A DNA stretch of 64,000 nucleotides from Ignelater luminosus (Eukaryota; Arthropoda; Insecta; Coleoptera; Elateridae). Numbering within the stretch: position 1 is the first letter of the stretch; every line of letters begins with the position of its first letter. The position numbers were made by a program, and so were the translations under genes. Shown piece after piece: positions 24,143 to 36,399 of this stretch. The notes below the pieces were generated by a model. That model ran no database searches. It was not told the DNA's origin and was given only the letters and a program-made list of their open reading frames with translations. The stretch covers positions 92,606 to 156,605 of the forward strand of contig VTPC01091223.1 of the NCBI GenBank assembly GCA_011009095.1, in the 5' to 3' direction.

Positions 24143-24176
24143 ATGGAACGCGTGAGGAGACCTGTCATCGTTCAAG
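24143..24176 (+). CDS. Candidate first coding exon (copy b)
   Basis: ATG followed by MERVRRPVIVQ and one base of Gly, then donor G|GTGAGT, in the same phase (1) as the copy at 23858-23882. The flanks are similar on both sides: TTTC(C)TGAA just before the ATG, and GT(A/G)AGT...AAAAT.TT.CT.TT after it. Conservation of P-(I/V)-I-V-(H/Q)-G through the splice site argues that the duplicated unit was coding. Confidence 0.35.
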
Positions 24177-24871
24177 GTGAGTCAATAAAATTTTACTATT
24201 GTAAATTTTTTGCACACAATGAAACATATGTAATTCTGTATATAAAATCAATTATTTTACTATGTAAAGCTTAATTTTAAGCAGTGTTAATAATGCCTAC
24301 TCATAATTGACAATTATCGGTCGTTGAAACGATCTAGAAACTAATAGAATCTATAGAATTTAAAACCAATGGTTGAGATTGCTTAGAGTTTTATTTATTC
24401 TCAAAATATCTAGAAGACTGTGCCTTGTAATAATGCTGTTGTAGATTGAAATAGGTCGACTTGTCATATCCGCGTTTTTCAAAAAATTTAAAAACCTAGG
24501 CTAGATACACACTTCCTGTATTTTATTAGATAATTGAAATTTTTATGAAATTCTGAATACAGCATAGTTGTTAGTTTTTCAATTACCAATAAATAAGGTC
24601 GTAGCAATAAAAATTAAACTACCACAAGTAGGCTTTGCAAATGCGAAACGAAAAAATATTTTTTATTTAAAAGTACATCAGAAAAGGGGAGCGTAATTAC
24701 TATTATTAAATAACAAAAACGCAATTAACAAAATAATATTGTACACAACTATAGAAATTGTTCAAAGCAGGGCTGGCTTAGAAAAATTGGGTGCCCTAGG
24801 CTAAAAACAATCTGGATATGCTGTGAAGTACATGTAAAGTATTTTGAAAATTCCTTATGCGCTAGGTCAGT

Positions 24872-25104
24872 CTAGTGTGCCTTGATATTGGTTTACTAAA
24901 TGTCATTTTGCTAATGGGTAGAGTGGTGCCACACTTGTCAAACAAGAGAGACAAAAATATACGTTAGCTCTCTACTCGCTATTTTAACAGTAAATTCTTC
25001 TAACGTAACGCTAAGGTATATTTTTGTCTCTCTTGCTTGACAAGTGGCACCACTCTACCCATTAGCAAAATGACATTTAATAAAACAATATCAAGGCACA
25101 CTAG
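24872..25104. mobile_element. Palindromic MITE, 233 bp
   Basis: The terminal inverted repeats start CTAGTGTGCCTTGATATT and extend about 100 bases (through TGTCATTTTGCTAATGGG, TAGAGTGGTGCCAC and AGAGAGACAAAAATATA) with few mismatches. A short central loop separates them. There is no coding content. The arms are young-looking compared with most elements here. Confidence 0.85.
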
Positions 25105-26030
25105 GTCAGACTACTGAATAATATGACTTCAAAGCCTACTTTTGACAATCTTATTATTACTGTTCCGATCTTATTTATTGGTCAATTGAAAAAATAAGAA
25201 TTACTGTGTATTCAGAATTTTTAAATCATTTTACTTATCGAATAAAATATAAGGTCTTCCATTTAAAAATCTTATTTTTAAAATCGCCGGTTTTTTGTTT
25301 TAGCGGTAATGGTATTTTATCTTAGACCGCTGGTAAGAGAGCAAGAAGCTATTTAATCCAAGTTTCTAAATCTTTTGAAAAACTTTATTCTGACAAATTT
25401 ATGAGTATGTAATGAAAGGCCTAACACACTGTACAATACAAAATCTATTTATATTAACGACATGTGAGCAGCTCAAACTGCTAGAAATTCTCGAATAGAT
25501 GGCGTTTTGAAACAATCCCTAAACTTAAGTGTTGTTATACCACCCATTTTACGTTAAACTATAAATCATTTAAAATATAAAACTCTCTTAAAGGTATTTT
25601 AGATTCTATATTACAATTTGTTGCGCTGGAACTGTAATCTATTATTTGCATGTTAACAGCAGTGTTGCTAATCCAAATACTGCTAATTTCTCACAATTAC
25701 AGACCAAATTTTCCGCTATTTCCCACCACATGGAAATTTTATCTTAAAAATCAAAAGCAGCCTTATTTATTAATACTTTTATTACACAACAGTCAGACAA
25801 AAACAGAAATTTGCTCAAAAATAAGCATTGCCATACACTTTACATTAGCTGATAAGCAATGCTTACCAGGAATTGGCAAGTATAACGGTTAAAGGAGATC
25901 ACTGAAACAATAACTTAAAACTTTTCTTTCATTATGTAGCTATCATTAAAGCTTAGGTTTTATGCAAAACGCATATTGTAGACACCTATACGAGAAGCTT
26001 TATTAGCTAAATTAAAAAAAAATGAAAAGG
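25105..26030. other. Unassigned intronic sequence
   Basis: AT-rich; the open frame at 25650-25892 shows no recognisable domain. Confidence 0.35.
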
Positions 26031-26035
26031 AGACA

Positions 26036-26420
26036 TTCAAATTAGATTTATGTCAGGTCATGTTTGCATCGAACACACCGTTAAATAAGATAAGTAATCC
26101 TAGTATTGAGACCTTTCTTAAGAAATACTGTAAAAGAAGCATTCCGAATGAAAGCACTTTAAGACAAAAAACCGTGGGTCAATGTTATACCGAAACTATA
26201 TCCAGAATGACGACACGTTGAGAAATTTCATTTATGTGTTTTCGATGAAACGACAGATATATGTGGTAGCAAATTTATTAATTGGTATTTTATCTGAAAA
26301 TTCTGCAACCAAACCTTATTTAATTGCTGTCAAAGAATTTGAGAAAACGAACAATGTAAAATTCTCTTTTTCTTCTGTTTGGGGCATGGGGCAAATACTA
26401 ATTTTTCGATATCTATCTGT
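26036..26420 (+). pseudogene. hAT-related (CGGBP1-like) transposase remnant
   Basis: Across three frames the + strand spells a known insect family order: a segment ending ETFLKKYCKRSIPNESTLRQ (26100-26165), then CYTETISRM, then a DETTD box (about 26244), VANLLIGILSE and a KEFEKTNNVKFS segment. The first D of DETTD corresponds to the first catalytic Asp of hAT/BED-type transposases. At least two frameshifts and one stop inactivate it. Confidence 0.6.
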
Positions 26421-26424
26421 ACGT

Positions 26425-26990
26425 ATGGCTTAGATTAACGTAAATGAGAAATAAATACATTAAAATACGTAAAAGCTTCGTGAAAGCACTGCTGTCTCCA
26501 TGTCCAGGCTGTCAATTAATTTGTTTGTTTTCTATTTCTGTTGTATGACTAAAGACAAAACGAAAAGATAAATTGTGACGTCATCCCATAAGAGTAGTAA
26601 AATTTCAAGTATACCTTGATACAGTCAGTGTATACTAAACTAAGTCTCGGTCTGCCTCTATAAAGTACGCACTTAAAACTTTTGCCTTAGAGAATCTCTT
26701 AGTCTTAGCATAGCATTTAAACATTTCGCTCAGGAACAGACATGAGTAATTGACTTAAGACCCCATGTTTTCTTTTGCTAGTCTGAAGTGCTGCCAATTT
26801 CAGCAACATCATGATGGCAGAAGGTGTTCTATACTTTTTTTGAGGAGGAGGGCTATATTTATTCTATAGTTTTGTTCTGCCGGATGTGCACGTTGCATAA
26901 TGTTTTTAAATTACTCTTTAACGCAGCTATGAGCACCTCTGCCTTCGTTGTTTTCATACATTAATATAATCAAAGGAACATGTACAACCG
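26425..26990. other. Unassigned intronic sequence
   Basis: No supported feature; this includes the region just past the 3' end of the Jockey-like LINE. Confidence 0.35.
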
Positions 26991-26999
26991 AAAGATAGA

Positions 27000-29147
27000 C
27001 ATTTTGTTTCAGAAAACATCCTTTATTGAATATGATTAGTACAATCTTAACAAAGTCAATTTATTACTACTTTTGTAAGACATGTGCAGATTAGAACACC
27101 GGTGTGATCTTTCCTAAGATTAAAACTAAACATATTTTAACGTTAATAAGAGTTCATGCGGTTTAATGCCCTTCAGTCTTCTCAACTCCTGTGTGTTGTC
27201 AAGGAGTTGGATGGTTTCCACGTTGTTATGGTTTTATAATCTCTTTTCATGTTTTATGGCGAGTTCTTGGATTACCTCACTAATGCACTTAACTTACAGG
27301 TCATTATGGAGTCCTTTGCTGGTAACGTAGCGGTATGCATTTGTTACTAGACGGAGAATTTTATTTTGACTACGTTATATTGTCAGTTGGTTTGATCACT
27401 TAGTGTAGCCCCAAAGTTTCACACCATAAGTCCAGATTACTTAATTATTTATAGACTGATAAATCAGTTTTTTAGATTTTAGGTCAAGTTGGGAGTATTT
27501 TCCGATCAACCAGTACATTTTTTCCACTTTGAGTTTGATTTGTTCAGCCTTTTGCCTCACGTGATGTTTCCAATTCCAACCTTACGTCAAAATAGAGACT
27601 GGAGTATTTTGCTGACTCTGCCTGATAAATATGGCATTTTTCAAGAGTTATTTTTAGGTTGCCATCGTTTCTCCGCAACGCAAAATTGACCTGAAATGAT
27701 TTCAAACTGTTAGCTCTATTTTCCAGTCCCTAATCCATTTGTGGATCTTGTTTACTGCAGTTTGAAGTTTTTCAACTGTCTTTGATTGAGATGCATCTTT
27801 CGCCATAATAACAGTGTCATCGGCAAATGTACCTAGTACTGTTTCTTTTGATGTAGAAATATCAGCAGTGTAAAGTAAGTAAAGTAGTGGTCCTAGAACA
27901 CTACCTTGAGGAACCTCTGCTGAGATCGGATGGGACTTTAAAAAAGCTCTTTCATAGGCTACTCTAAACTTTCTGTCAGCAATTGACAGTAGTTCTTTGG
28001 CAGCAGCTTGCCCATCTTGAAGATAAGGCCCTGATGACACACTCTATCAAATGCTTGCGAGAGATCTAAAAAATACTGTAGGACAGTGTTTTATCTATCA
28101 CAGATGTTATTTTGTGTACTTGGTCTATCGTTGAATGGTGATTTCTGAACCCAGATTGAACATCAGGTATGCTGACTGGTGGTTTAAGACGCTTTAACAA
28201 CAGTTTTTCAAACAACTTAGATTTGGCAGGTAGCAACCATGTTACTTGCTTAGCTGGTTTGTCAGGCCTTTTTAACATAAATATTTGCGCTATTTTGAAA
28301 TATTCTGTAACACGAAAACAGGCATTAAATAAGTATGTAAACATAACAATCGCTTTTCGCGGTAGCTGTTTTAGTAAACCGGATGAAATTTCGTCAATTC
28401 CAGGCGTCTTCATGTATCTACTGTGGAATGAATATTGTTTGGCAGAAACACGCTAGCCAGATGATTTGCGAATTGCCCATTGATTTTATGCATTTTTGAT
28501 GGGCGGAATACGGACGATTGGTCGTTTGAATCTGCGCGTTGCTTTCTATAATGACTAATTCTTATCTCCTTCCGGGCTTAGATCACTTAGATATTTTTCA
28601 AAGCTACTCTGGTTAATTCTTTAATCTTTTCATTTGCTTGTTAGTTATTTTATTAAATTTTGTCTACAGGGTTTCTGGTTCTGTGCCAAATCCTTCTTGC
28701 TTTTCTTCTTTCTTTTATTAGATCTCTGATCTTAAAAGGATAGTTAACTTCGTGTTCTGGTCTTTCTTTTGGTGGCCGAATAACCTCTTTCGCTGCCAGC
28801 CGAATCTGTTCAATTAGATTGGCTAATTGCAATTCCAGATCTTTTTTCGTTTTAAGTTTTATTTTTAATCTGATTAGCTAATCCAATATTTCTCCGAATT
28901 TGTCCCAATGAGTGTACTTGTTGGTAAGATTTTGTTTTTTTATATTCTTAATGGTTGTCAGATGTAAGTTCACATTGGTTTTCAGTACTTACTTGATTTG
29001 ATGTAATTCCTTTAGAAATGAAGAAGTCCAATAGATCAGGGACTTTATTATTATCAGTGTGCCAATAAGTAGGCTCACTCGCCGAATAAAAGTCACATTT
29101 AGAAATTTTTATAGCACTCAGTATTTTATTGCCTTTATCAGGTGTTA
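27000..29147 (-). pseudogene. Jockey-like LINE, 5'-truncated ORF2
   Basis: On the minus strand the order is: the end of an endonuclease domain (EPTYWHTD, PDLLDFFISKGI, near 29060-28990), a basic linker (VIRPPKERPEHEVNYPFKIR, near 28780), reverse transcriptase block KTPGIDEISSGLLKQLPRKA (28413-28066), SGFRNHHSTIDQVHKIT, then AEVPQGSVLGPLLYLLYTAD and the catalytic FADDT box (28040-27702), then the C-terminal domain (IWTYGVKLWGY, QNKILRLV, LRRLKGIKPHELL, to about 27150). AATAAA (on the minus strand) is at 27022-27027. The catalytic box is intact, but frameshifts and stops break the frame. The 5' end coincides with a MITE boundary at 29148. Confidence 0.9.
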
Positions 29148-30040
29148 TACAGGGTCGCTAAAAAGTATGGAAACACGCTACCCCCGCAGAAAGGGTAAGT
29201 AATAGACAAATAAAATTTGAAGAACTTAAAGTAGGTATTTTTTGCTATGTTTTGCGAAGGTAATTAAAAACAAATTTTCAGTTGTTTCTTGGTACGGCCG
29301 CCATATTGAATTTTTTTTTAAATAAAACACTCTGTATATGACCCCATATTTGGATAGGAATCTTCAAGACAAATTCAATAATATAAGAATTGCTATACTT
29401 ATCTTAAAAGGTTTTGGAGATAATCGCTATTCTTTTTTAGGGGTTTCACTATTAAAAGGTATGGAAACACGCTGCTTCTGCAAAAACGGTAAGAGATAGA
29501 TAAATGAAATTTAAACAGCTTAAAGTAGGCGTTGTTTGCCATGTTTTGCGAAGGGAATTAAAAACAAATTTTCAATTGTTTTTTTGTACGGCCGCCATAC
29601 TAAATCTTTTTAAATGGAAGATATGTTTTTTATTTCCTTCGCAAAACATGACAAACAACGCCTACTTTAAGCTGTTAAAATTTCATTTGTCTATCTCTTA
29701 CCGTTTGTGCAGGAGCAGGGTGTTTCCATATTTTTAATAGTGAAACCCCTGACAAAAGAACAGCAATTATCTCCAACACCTTTTAAGATAAGAATAGCAA
29801 TTCTTATATTATTGAATTTGTCTTGAAGATCCCTATCCAAGTATGGGGTTATATACAGAGTGTTTTATTTAAAAAGATTTAATATGGCGGCCGTAAGAAA
29901 AAACAATTGAAGATTTGTTTTTAATTACCTTTGCAAAACATGTCAAAAAATACCTACTCTAAGTTTACCAAATTTCATTTGTCTGTTAGTTACCGTTTCT
30001 GCGGGGGTAGCATGTCCCCATACTTTTTAGCGACCCTGTA
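29148..30040. mobile_element. Palindromic mariner-type MITE with a second palindrome nested inside
   Basis: The outer ends TACAGGGTCGCTAAAAAG and CTTTTTAGCGACCCTGTA are inverted, bounded by TA. The arms run about 290 bases. In the centre (29437-29752) sits a second palindrome with ends GGGGTTTCACTATTAAAAG/AATAGTGAAACCCC, whose arms are homologous to the outer arms (GGAAACACGCT, TTGCGAAGG, GGCCGCCATA). The whole is non-coding. It lies exactly between a minus-strand Jockey LINE and a plus-strand LINE fragment. Confidence 0.85.
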
Positions 30041-30520
30041 TGTAATTACAATATGCGGACGATCTGGTGTGCTAACATACAATGAGGACAACCTAAAACG
30101 TCTGCTCTGCAGACTTAAAATACCATCTGAACAATGCAATATAAGAATATTACTAGAAAAGACCCAAACGATGGTTATACCTAAGAAATATCGTTTGGCG
30201 TGACATGCATTGCTTATTTGTAGTAAAATTAAAAATTATAAAATCTGCATTTGACCAAACAAGAGTTGCAACGACAATGATCAAAACCATAATAACATTG
30301 AGAAACATAATCAGAGTTAGGGACTTAGAAACGACAAGGTAGGAGAGATATGACGTGATTCTACGGACGAGATTACCAAGGCGCCAGCAAAGGAACCTTG
30401 TAAGACAAAATGGCAAAAGCAACAGTAACAAATAAATTCACTAATATAAACACTCAGCAGGAAGACCGGTGAAAAAAATGTTGGATTTCGACATCACAGG
30501 AAGATAATTAAATTAGGCAA
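30041..30520 (+). pseudogene. RTE/CR1-grade LINE fragment, copy 2
   Basis: Same family as 16205-16700: YADDL box (near 30054), LCRLKIPSEQCNIRILLEKT (30110-30165), then an internal deletion joining directly to the KKYRLA/IVWRD segment (30180-30205), and further C-terminal sequence. A GRPVKKMLD-type tail is readable near 30460. Stops are present. It is dead. Confidence 0.7.
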
Positions 30521-30524
30521 GAAG

Positions 30525-31955
30525 AAAGATATAACATAACCTGAACTTAGGGCACTATTTTATTCAGTTTGACTGGAATGCATTTTCCTCTTGTTTGAAA
30601 AACTGACAAATTATCTTGATCGTATTTAATTGAAGCTTTAAGCTTATCCGTAATTTACGAGGACAAAGCTAAGATTGCTGTAATTGTGCAAAGGATAATA
30701 TGTAAATAAGTTTAAGTACACCTATTTGTTAAATAAATAATTAATTAATTAATTAAGTTATATTTTAGTATTTAGATTTTATTCAACATTTCATCATAAA
30801 TAATCTATATTAAATAATAACTTATCATGCTCAATACTTCACATATTTACTAGATATTTTAGAAAAGCAGAGATTTTTTATAAATCCTGAGATTTTCTAC
30901 TACTAATCAATTATTGATTTAATTTCTTTTTCAGTCTTTTATAAGCAAAATGATTTAGGCTGACCACATTTAATTCACCCCAGTACTACAAACTGCTAAC
31001 TCAAAGGTTACTTTAAACAATACCAAAGAGATTCTTCTTTCCTTAAATAGAATCATGTTATAGAAAGCCTGCTGCTATCTGGATCCAAAGGAGCGCCACA
31101 AGGACAAAATGTTGGGAATAATAAAGAGAGGCGTGTGGTATTTATTGAAATAAAACTAGCCTACATAAACCAAGCGTAACAGGTGTATATGAGCATAATA
31201 GTTAGTAATAAAACACTACAGCGATAATTAGGTAACACTTTTTGAAGTTAGGCACGCAATGGTAGTTCGAGGTTGTCACAACTTAAAAACTTTTATGAAA
31301 AAATGTACTTCACTTATTTATTATTAGGATGTTTGAAAGTTAGCGGCATTCTTTCAGTTTACTAGATCATTATATACGGCATTACTTTCACACCTCTTAA
31401 ACATCTAAAACGTGGTTCGAGCAAGAATGTTAATCACGATTTTAACTATCGGTTTTAGTTGTTTTCTTTTTGGGAATAATTATAAGATTTCTTTACATTT
31501 GCTTTTGTTAAACAAAAACGAATTGCGGGAGAATTGCAGTTGAATTAGAAAAAAAAGTTAATTTTTAATTATGGGTTGGTGAAAACTCCAGTTGGTGAAA
31601 TAAATTTTAAATTAAATTATACCTACATTAAATTCTTTAAATAAATGAAGATAAAGACAAAATTAAGGAAATTAGTAGTGTCGAATTTATATTTTTGTCA
31701 ATGAATGGAAAGATAGGACACTCGAAAATCTGCTTTGGTCACATGAACTTTGATATCATAAACTATAGTAAAGATTTCATCCAATGCGTGTGTATGTGTG
31801 TTATAGTGAAATTTTATAAATTGATTTACTTAAATTTCTTTCAGAAGAGATTCAAAATAGAGTCTAATATCAAAGATCCAATGGGAATGCATTGTACGAC
31901 TGAACTGTAACTTATAGTGTAATCAGAATGCGAGTAATTGGTGGCTGGTGCTCTT
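30525..31955. other. Unassigned intronic sequence
   Basis: Very AT-rich. A 71-residue + strand frame at 31695-31910 has no recognisable domain and no supporting splice sites. Confidence 0.4.
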
Positions 31956-31959
31956 TAAT

Positions 31960-34900
31960 CTTCGACAATTTATTCAATTTAACAGAATTTATTTTCGATT
32001 CTGTAGGTCATTCTTATTGTACGTTCTTTGTCTTCCTCCCTTCTTGTCTTAGATTCTTATTCCTTCCTTCAAGTCTTTAGTCCACGGACTTGTTTGTTGC
32101 AGTTTTTCATCTCCTTATATCTGAAGCTTTCCTTTTCATTTTTTCGTGTTTTGTGCTTCCTGAGCCTTCTGTTATTTGGTCGATATACCTTAACCGGGGT
32201 CTTCCTACAGGGTTTTCCCATTTACTTTCCCTTCTATTATTGTCTTTAACATTCCTTCTCTTCTGAGAATATGTGCTATCAGTTGGTCTCTTCGTTTCAT
32301 TATATTTTCCATATTTTCCTTTTTTCATTCATTTGATCAAACACCTCTTTATTCGTTTTTCTTTCAATGCCAGTTTATAATACTATGATTCTAAGGCTTC
32401 TATTTTCTTTTTCTCGGGTTTACCGATCGTTCATGTTTCTCATCCATATAATGCTATGCTTGTTTTTTGGATCTTCCATCTTTCGCGATTAAACTACCCA
32501 GGTACATGTATTCATTAACTAATTCAGTTACCTCGTTATTAATAATAATATCCTTCATCCCATGTTCGCTTCTGGAGCATACCATTACTTTCGTCTTCTT
32601 CTTGTTGATTTTCATATTATAGTTTTCTTGAAATGTTTGGTCCATTTCGCGTAACTTCTCTGTCAGTTCCTCTTCTGATCCTGCACGTAACGCGATGTCA
32701 TTCGTATATCTGATTCTATCTACTTTTTCTTCCTGTATTGTAACTCCGCCTTTCGATGTTTATCTGAATTCTTTAATTGCCTATTATAAACATAAGTGTG
32801 TCCACATTTCGATGCGCACTATTGGGATCTCGCAAATTGTAAGCGATACGAAGTCGGTTAAATTAGAAAAGTTTTGGCTGTTTTGGAGATCAGTTTACTT
32901 ATGCTTTTGTTTTTTCAAAAAAGTTCAGGGCTTCTTAGATATTTGCTAAAAACGAAATTATCTTATTTTTTTCAGTGAAGTATCTCAGGAACGAGCAAAG
33001 ATAGAAAAAAAAACAGCAAAGAGGGTGTTTTAGAGAAGTTACTACGAAACACAAAAACATTTTTTTCGTAATTGTCTTTTGTTTTACTTCGGCGGTGAAA
33101 TGTAAATCCAAATAGCACGCCTTAACTGCTTTTCAGTGATACATGGTTTGACATAGCTATTCGTTTGTTTTACCGAGTTATGAAGTGAAAATCATTTTTC
33201 ACCATAGTGTGCCATGACATATAACACACAAAGTCGTAGAGTTTTATCAAAGAAATTCATTTGTTATGCAAAAATTGCTAAGACAAAATAAATGCGCCTT
33301 TATGGGGCATTAGCTGTTTATTTGATGCTATCTGTGAATGCTTAATAAATTATCTTAAAAGCGTCTTTTGTTTTGTTTTAGCAATTGTTACATAAAAAAT
33401 GTAATTTATCTGACAAAAATCAATGATTTTCATATGTTTAAAGCCATGGCACACTAAGTGGGAAATGCTTCTTATTTAAAAAAAAATAAGATAATTTCGT
33501 TTTTTAGCAAATATCTAGTAAGCCGTGAACTTTTTTTAAAAAAACAAAAGCAAAAGTAAACTGATCTTTAAAACAGCCAAATCTTTTATAATTTAACCGA
33601 ATTCGTATCTCTTACAATTTCCGAGATCCCAATAGTGAGCATCGAAATGTGGATACACTGTATAATTATGTCCTGCATAATTCGAAAGATTTCGTCTTCG
33701 TCTAACCTTTTGATTATTTCACTGAGTATTTGTCTACACCTAGTGCTTTATTGTTTTTTAGGTCTTGTAGGGCTTTATTGAATTCAGATCTCAGAATAGG
33801 TATTTCTGTTTACTTATTGCTCTCTTGTGGATTTTCCTCTACTCTTTGGTTTTGATCATTTGCTTTGTACAATTCTTTTAGGTACTCTAGCTATTTCCTT
33901 ATTATCCGTTACGATATCTCCGTTTTTGTTGTGAATTTCCTGACGCTCTTTATTGAACATATTTTAAATTTCTCTATAGGCGTCATCTGTTTTTCCGTTG
34001 TAACTTTCTTGCTGGATCTTGGTGTAATTCTCTTCCATATATTTATCTTTTGCCTTCCTTTTGTCTTATAATTCTGTTTCTAATTTCTCTATATTTTTGT
34101 TGTCCGTGGTCAGTTTTTATATTCTTATACTTTCGACGTTCAATTTTATCTGTATTTATCCATGGTTTCTTGTTCTTTCTTTTCCTTTTGCCTATAACGT
34201 CTTTGATATCATTTACTATTCTTCATGTCAGTTGTCTCCACTTCTCTTCTATGTTTTGGTTTGATATATTTATTTGTACAATCTAATTTTTGTTTAACCC
34301 TTTCCTGGAGCTTCTGTGTCTTGTAGTTTATCCATGTCCTATAATTCAGCTTTTTCCTTTTCCAACTTTTTGAAGTTCGCCCCGCATTTCATCACTACTA
34401 CGTTGTGATCACTATCAAAGTCTGGACCTGCGTAGCTTCTTGCATCTTTTGCCTGATTTCTAAACCTTTGTATGATCATAATATAGTCAATTTGGTATTT
34501 ATTGATGTCTCCTGGAATTGTACAAATATAACGTCTTCCGGGGTGATGATGTTGTGTTGGTAATTGTTAGTTCATGTTTAATTCAAAACCCCGAGGGTTT
34601 TTCCTTTCTAAACCGTAGTTTCCTGCTGCTTTACGTTCTCTGCCTTCCTCAATTACTGCGTTCCAGTCACCAACGATGACCAGATTTTCCTCTCTTTAAT
34701 CCGTTCAATCAGGTTTTCTATCTCGTCGTAGATGTTTTCTATTTTATCATCCCCGTGTGTCGTCGTGGGCATGTATAACAGTAGTATTATTGTGTCTGCA
34801 GGTTTTGTTCCTATTCTCACTATTATTATTCGTTCGCTGTGTAGTACATAACTTGTTACCCTATTTTCCATATCCTCCTTGACCTTTTATTGTTGCCCTT

Positions 34901-35260
34901 GTATTGATTATTCTATATTCTCCAGACCAGAAGTGACCTTCTTGCGGCCATCTGATTTGGCTTACGCCCATTGCGTTGATTTTATTTCTTGCCATTTCCA
35001 TTTTCAAGTTTTCGAATTTTCCGCTTTGGAGAAGGGTTCGTACATTCCAGTAAGCTATTCTTTTTATGTGTTTGTTTCGTTTCTATGGAATACAGTTTTA
35101 CTTCCGGTTACGAATTTGACTCTTGAAGACATGACATAATGTGCTGTTTTTCTTGGGAAAAACATTTTAAGCGAGGTGTTTTTCATTTCCTTCCTCGTCG
35201 ATCTTAAAGGTTTAAAAAAAAAACTGAGTTCGCATGTTGGAATTTTCTCCATCATAATTT
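31960..35260 (-). pseudogene. Endonuclease/RT LINE (CFDP2-like type), split by a foldback element
   Basis: The minus strand reads, from 35260 downwards: an endonuclease start in shifted frames (VRTL-type start near 35050, KWKWQEIKSTQWA, TSGLENIE), the block ENRVTSYVLHSERIIIVRIG and YMPTTTHGDDKIENIYDEIE (34871-34653), linker and pre-RT region (NKERQEIHNKNGDI; RLDEDEIFRIM near 33680), then after the inserted element at 32793-33662 the RT box in the form YTND instead of YADD (about 32700), MDQTFQENYNMKINKKKTKV and YMYLGSLIAKDGR (32645-32454), and a basic C-terminal tail. Insect copies are often annotated 'craniofacial development protein 2-like'. The middle of the RT is missing. Confidence 0.8.
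32793..33662. mobile_element. Foldback element family F, copy A (870 bp)
   Basis: It starts TAAGTGTGTCCACATTTCG and ends with the inverted CGAAATGTGGATACACTGTA. The arms of about 200 bases include GGGATCTCGCAAATTGTAAG and CTTATGCTTTTGTTTTTTC, and the core includes GGGTGTTTTAGAGAAG and GCCATGGCACACTAAG. It is inserted into the LINE at 31960-35260. Full copy D is at 60326-61233. Confidence 0.85.
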
Positions 35261-35264
35261 CTTT

Positions 35265-36395
35265 TATAAGGTTATCCCGCCTATACTCGGACACCAGAGC
35301 CTTGTTAGTGATAACAGGGTGTATCACGAAAAGGTGAGGTTGACATTTAGTCTTTCTGCCATCAAAAACATGCTTGAGTGGTTTAACACTTTCTTAATCA
35401 TTGGATAGTTACTGATCTGTAAAATATGGCCCTTTACACTCTTAAATGACCAAACTGGCCAAATTCTTGGATCTTCCTCTAAATACTGATTTAAGACGTG
35501 AAATTGTAAACTAAGTAAGAAATTCAGAAGGTTACAGATAGCTTTCTAAGGTCACTGGATACATTCTTTGCTATTAAATCTTTTTTATGGAAAAATCCAT
35601 ATAAGTTGGTTTTGAGATTCAAGAAGAAAAAATTCTACTTACTAGAACAAGATCTGATATTTCTAAAATTACGCCAAAAATACTGTAGATTAAATAAGTT
35701 TACATGCAAAGACAGAAACTACAGGATTATTGAGTCTGGAGAAAAATACTGATTCACAAGAGCTGCACATACACAAAGCTATACCTGTTTTTTTAATTTC
35801 TGACAGCTTTGCAACTTCCAAATTCTCATGAAATTAGCTCCACACTTCAAGCTTTATTGCCTACCTACATGCTTCAAACTAGCGACAATTTAGTTGGCGA
35901 TCTTCTCGGTCGCAGGCAATTATTAAGTTTTTTTATGTAACTTCCATTATTATTACAGTTATTTTAATCAAAATCTAACAATTGACAATGAGACTGAGAA
36001 GATGACATTCGAGAGGTTCAGTGCCGATTGTTCTTGCTAAAGGCTTTTTGTGGTTTTCCTTAGTGGTGAAGATAAATACCGAAACAGAAACATACTATTA
36101 GGTCATTTCGTACAGGATTATCCTTTACCGAGAAGACGCTGAATTGTGGAATTGAAATCCTTCCGCCACTATAATCTGCTGCTGCTTTGCTATTCGAGAG
36201 GTCTATATAGAGGATATAACTGTTGTCAGCTAACCCACCGTACCGTCACACAAAATTCCAATTTTTTTAACCTTGGCTGTTACATTTAAGATAATAAAAA
36301 GTTGTTAAAAAGGCAATTATTGGCGACCATACAAAAAATTATTCACAAATCACGTATTTTAAAATGCCACATTGTACTACATCTAACATCCCTTT
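35265..36395. other. Unassigned, possibly copia 3' region
   Basis: No clear coding blocks. It lies just 3' of the copia RNase H fragment on the minus strand and could contain its LTR, but no repeat pair was identified. Confidence 0.3.
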
Positions 36396-36399
36396 CTCC

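Noticed and set aside
31695-31910. 71-residue + strand frame that looked like a small gene
   Set aside because: No domain, no homology recognised, no signal peptide or splice context.
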